From positions 1-6,440 of the forward strand of contig CAKTNU010000109.1 in assembly GCA_934589325.1 (NCBI GenBank): a stretch of DNA of 6,440 nucleotides, given 5' to 3'. This stretch comes from an uncultured Oscillospiraceae bacterium. Lineage in GTDB: Bacteria > Bacillota_A > Clostridia > Oscillospirales > Oscillospiraceae. Positions 4,588-6,440 of the stretch are shown one piece after another (within the stretch, counting starts at the first letter, position 1; each line of letters begins with the position of its first letter). The notes under the pieces are model-generated. The model searched no databases. It was given only the letters and a program-made list of their open reading frames with translations, and was not told where the DNA came from. The translations under genes were made by a program, and so were the position numbers.

Positions 4588-5637
4588 TTATTCCGAATAA
4601 GAAAGACTGTAGTTGGGATTGGACAGCGTAAACTGCTCCAGCAGACCGCTGGTGCAGATTATGCGGTTATCGTTGGTGATGAGTATCATTTCAAAGCCGC
4701 CGTAGGTACGCCAGTAGTTCAGCGCGTTCGTCTCACCAAGCACGAACATCGCGGTCGAGAGCGCATCCGCCATAACGCCGTCAGTGCATATCACCGTCGC
4801 CGAAACGAGGGAATTGGTGACCGGGTAGCCCGACGACGGGCGCAGGATATGATGGTATGTATCGCCGTGAGAATCGGTAAAGTAGCGCTGATAGCTGCCG
4901 CTGGTGACGACCGCCGTCTCGCCGACGCTGATGACGCCGACATAGCTCGAGGTATTGTTTGGGTCCTTTATAGCGACCGTCCACTGCGAGCCGTCCGGCT
5001 TGAGGCCAAGCGTCTGCACATTGCCGCCGAGTGAGACTATCCCGCTCTCGACACCGTACTGACGCATGGCTTCAACGGCATACTCCGCCGCACATCCCTT
5101 TGCTATCGCGGCAAAGCTGAGCTCACCGCCGGAGGGCAGCTGCACAGTGTAGGTCCCGGTGTTGGGATAGCTGGTGAGGACCAGCTTGTCGAAGCAGCGT
5201 TTGGCGAGATCCTCAGATATTTCCTCCGCAGTCGGTACATAGTACTTTCCGTCAATAAAGCCCCAGCGCTTAACGAGCGGATATATCGACAGGTCAAGTG
5301 CGCCGTTGCTCTGCTTATAGACGGTCTGTGCCGTGCTTATCATGCGTGCGACTTGGCCGGGAACGACTACGCTCGCGCCCTCCGCGTGGTTTATCGCATA
5401 GGTCGTGCTGGTCTCAAGCTCCGGGTCCAGCATGGAGTCCAAAGAGGTTATGACGCTTTTGGCCGCATTGAGCCCGGCAGAGGCATTCTTGCCGTAGGCG
5501 GTGAGCGTCATGATAGTGTCCATTGCGAATACCTCGGCCTGCTCCTGCTTGCTCTCGCCGCAGCCTGAGAGCGGCAGCAGCATCGCAATGCAGAGCAGTA
5601 TTGCCGTGAGCTTAAAGCTCGTCTTTGTGCATTTCAT
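4588..5637 (-). CDS. apbE: FAD:protein FMN transferase (ApbE family), lipoprotein
   Basis: A 349-residue member of the ApbE/flavin transferase family, which attaches FMN from FAD to a threonine of exported or membrane redox proteins such as Rnf and Nqr subunits. An N-terminal type II signal peptide ends in the lipobox LSGC, so Cys26 is probably lipidated and the enzyme faces outward. Family motifs: FAMDTIMTLTAYG (37-49), NGALDLSIYPLVKRWGF (111-127), AIAKGCAAEYAVEAM (177-191), SGIVSLGGNVQTLG (198-211), TSGSYQRYF (245-253), YHHILRPSSGYP (261-272) and TDGVMADALSTAMFVLG (285-301), with metal-site residues D291 and T295. Two positions differ from the usual pattern: SFAAIAKG where LGGIAKG or FGAIAKG is typical, and HILRP where HIIDP is typical. 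The start at 5637 overlaps the aldo/keto reductase gene by 26 bases, with no strong ribosome-binding site, suggesting coupling. No FMN-binding target protein is in the window. Confidence 0.92.
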   Translation of the reverse strand: MKCTKTSFKLTAILLCIAMLLPLSGCGESKQEQAEVFAMDTIMTLTAYGKNASAGLNAAKSVITSLDSMLDPELETSTTYAINHAEGASVVVPGQVARMISTAQTVYKQSNGALDLSIYPLVKRWGFIDGKYYVPTAEEISEDLAKRCFDKLVLTSYPNTGTYTVQLPSGGELSFAAIAKGCAAEYAVEAMRQYGVESGIVSLGGNVQTLGLKPDGSQWTVAIKDPNNTSSYVGVISVGETAVVTSGSYQRYFTDSHGDTYHHILRPSSGYPVTNSLVSATVICTDGVMADALSTAMFVLGETNALNYWRTYGGFEMILITNDNRIICTSGLLEQFTLSNPNYSLSYSE

Positions 5638-6440
5638 AAAATTCTCTGTAATCCTTCAGCATGTATTTTAAGAGGTTGGGCGTGTCAAGCTGGTACGGAC
5701 AGTGACTGCTGCAATGGCGGCAGCCAATACAGTTTTCAATGCGCGCCATTTTCTCCTGCCACTCCGGTGTGAAGTACTGCTTCCACGGCGAGCGGCGTAG
5801 CAGCATATTCATACGGGCGCAGTTGAATATCTCTATACCGGCGGGACATGGCATACAGTAGCCGCAGCTCCGGCAGAACGAGCCGGACAGCTCCTGACGC
5901 TCTTTCTTTATGTATTCCGCCAGCTCGTCATCCATTGAGGGGTCTTCCTCCGCAACGGCGAGCCATTGCCGGAGCTCCTCCATGCGCTGCATGCCCCAGA
6001 TAGGAACAACATTGTCGTACTGCTTCATGAACGCATGACATGCGCGGACATTATTGAGCATGCCGCCGGCAAGCCCCTTCATCGCAATGAAGCCCATATC
6101 CGCTTCCCTGCACTTTTCGGCAAGCGCAAGGTCCCGCTCGGAAGAAATGTAGCTGAACGGGAACTGAAGCGTCTCAAAATTCCCGGAGGCAATACATTCC
6201 TCGGCGATATTCACCCTGTGCGAGGTGACGCCGATATGCCGTATCCAGCCGCGCTCCTTTGCTTCCAGCGCTCCGGCATACGCGCCGTCCGGGTCGTTCG
6301 GATCCGGGACCTCTGTGACCTGATGGAACTGAAACAGATCTATGTAGTCCGTTTTCATCATGCGCAGGCTGTTTTCGATGTGCGCAAGGACGCCGTCCCT
6401 CGTGCGCGCGGCGCTCTTGGTGGAGATGACTATGTTGCCG
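5612..6440 (-). CDS. Aldo/keto reductase with C-terminal 4Fe-4S ferredoxin domain, C-terminal part (cut by window edge)
   Basis: 275 residues are visible; the gene continues beyond the right edge, and the ATG at 6361 is internal because the frame stays open to the edge with family-like sequence (IVISTKSAARTRDGVLAHIENSLRMM). This is the COG1453 type: an NADPH-type aldo/keto reductase barrel fused to two iron-sulfur sites. Visible barrel features are the probable catalytic lysine in STK (residue 8 of the visible part) and histidine in DLFQFHQV (residue 39), then WIRHIGVTSH and FIAMKGLAGGML. The C-terminal domain has CRSCGYCMPCP (visible residues 189-199) and CIGCRHCSSHCP (237-248), each of a four-cysteine cluster type, the second of classical ferredoxin spacing. 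The substrate is unknown; such proteins are common in anaerobes and probably couple ferredoxin and NAD(P)H chemistry. It is cytoplasmic with no signal peptide visible and begins the apbE-recG operon as far as can be seen. Confidence 0.93.
   Translation of the reverse strand, partial: GNIVISTKSAARTRDGVLAHIENSLRMMKTDYIDLFQFHQVTEVPDPNDPDGAYAGALEAKERGWIRHIGVTSHRVNIAEECIASGNFETLQFPFSYISSERDLALAEKCREADMGFIAMKGLAGGMLNNVRACHAFMKQYDNVVPIWGMQRMEELRQWLAVAEEDPSMDDELAEYIKKERQELSGSFCRSCGYCMPCPAGIEIFNCARMNMLLRRSPWKQYFTPEWQEKMARIENCIGCRHCSSHCPYQLDTPNLLKYMLKDYREFYEMHKDEL

Noticed and set aside
2577..4631. A 684-codon open frame on the plus strand opposite recG.
   Set aside because: Its codons are the exact reverse complements, in register, of recG codons. 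It stays open only because recG rarely uses TTA, CTA and TCA, whose complements are stops. Its translation shows no domain, and recG has every family motif.
5612..5623. The aldo/keto reductase ends in KDEL.
   Set aside because: This is a eukaryotic ER-retention signal; in a bacterial protein it is coincidence.

Overview
The window looks like a piece of chromosome from an anaerobic, low-oxygen-adapted Clostridia member, most likely of the Oscillospiraceae/Ruminococcaceae type. This rests on a moderately high GC content with strong GGAGG ribosome-binding sites, a SigH-family sigma factor, a DUF1858 redox-disulfide protein, a double CxxC zinc-ribbon protein, an aldo/keto reductase carrying two 4Fe-4S motifs, and an ApbE-type flavin transferase lipoprotein. 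The lineage is inferred, not demonstrated. All seven genes are on the minus strand, so the text follows transcription from high to low coordinates.

Right part (about 6440 to 2529): a tightly packed operon of a ferredoxin-like aldo/keto reductase (cut by the right edge), a lipoprotein FAD:protein FMN transferase (apbE-like), and a complete recG helicase. The first two genes overlap by 26 bases and the last two are separated by 4 bases, so they are probably co-transcribed and translationally coupled. Their promoter lies outside the window.

Middle part (about 2528 to 1640): an AT-rich intergenic segment with a good SigA-type promoter inside a 10-bp inverted repeat. It drives a small lipoprotein of unknown function with an Ala/Pro/Glu/Thr-rich linker. 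Downstream of that gene is a very strong perfect palindrome (17-bp arms) and a second, weaker hairpin cluster.

Left part (about 1640 to 1): a near-consensus SigA promoter (TTGACT, 16-bp spacer, TATAAT) precedes a SigH-like sigma factor. It is followed by a double zinc-ribbon protein, a DUF1858 protein and the 5' part of trmK (tRNA adenine-22 N1-methyltransferase), cut by the left edge. Two intrinsic terminators sit between the last three genes, each almost touching the next gene's ribosome-binding site, which suggests graded read-through expression from the sigma-factor promoter.

No mobile element, CRISPR array, tRNA or rRNA was seen. Most of the content is ordinary housekeeping. The points most worth a second look are the terminator arrangement, the large palindrome, the inverted repeat framing the lipoprotein promoter, the uncharacterised lipoprotein, and the unusual residues in the ApbE-like protein.
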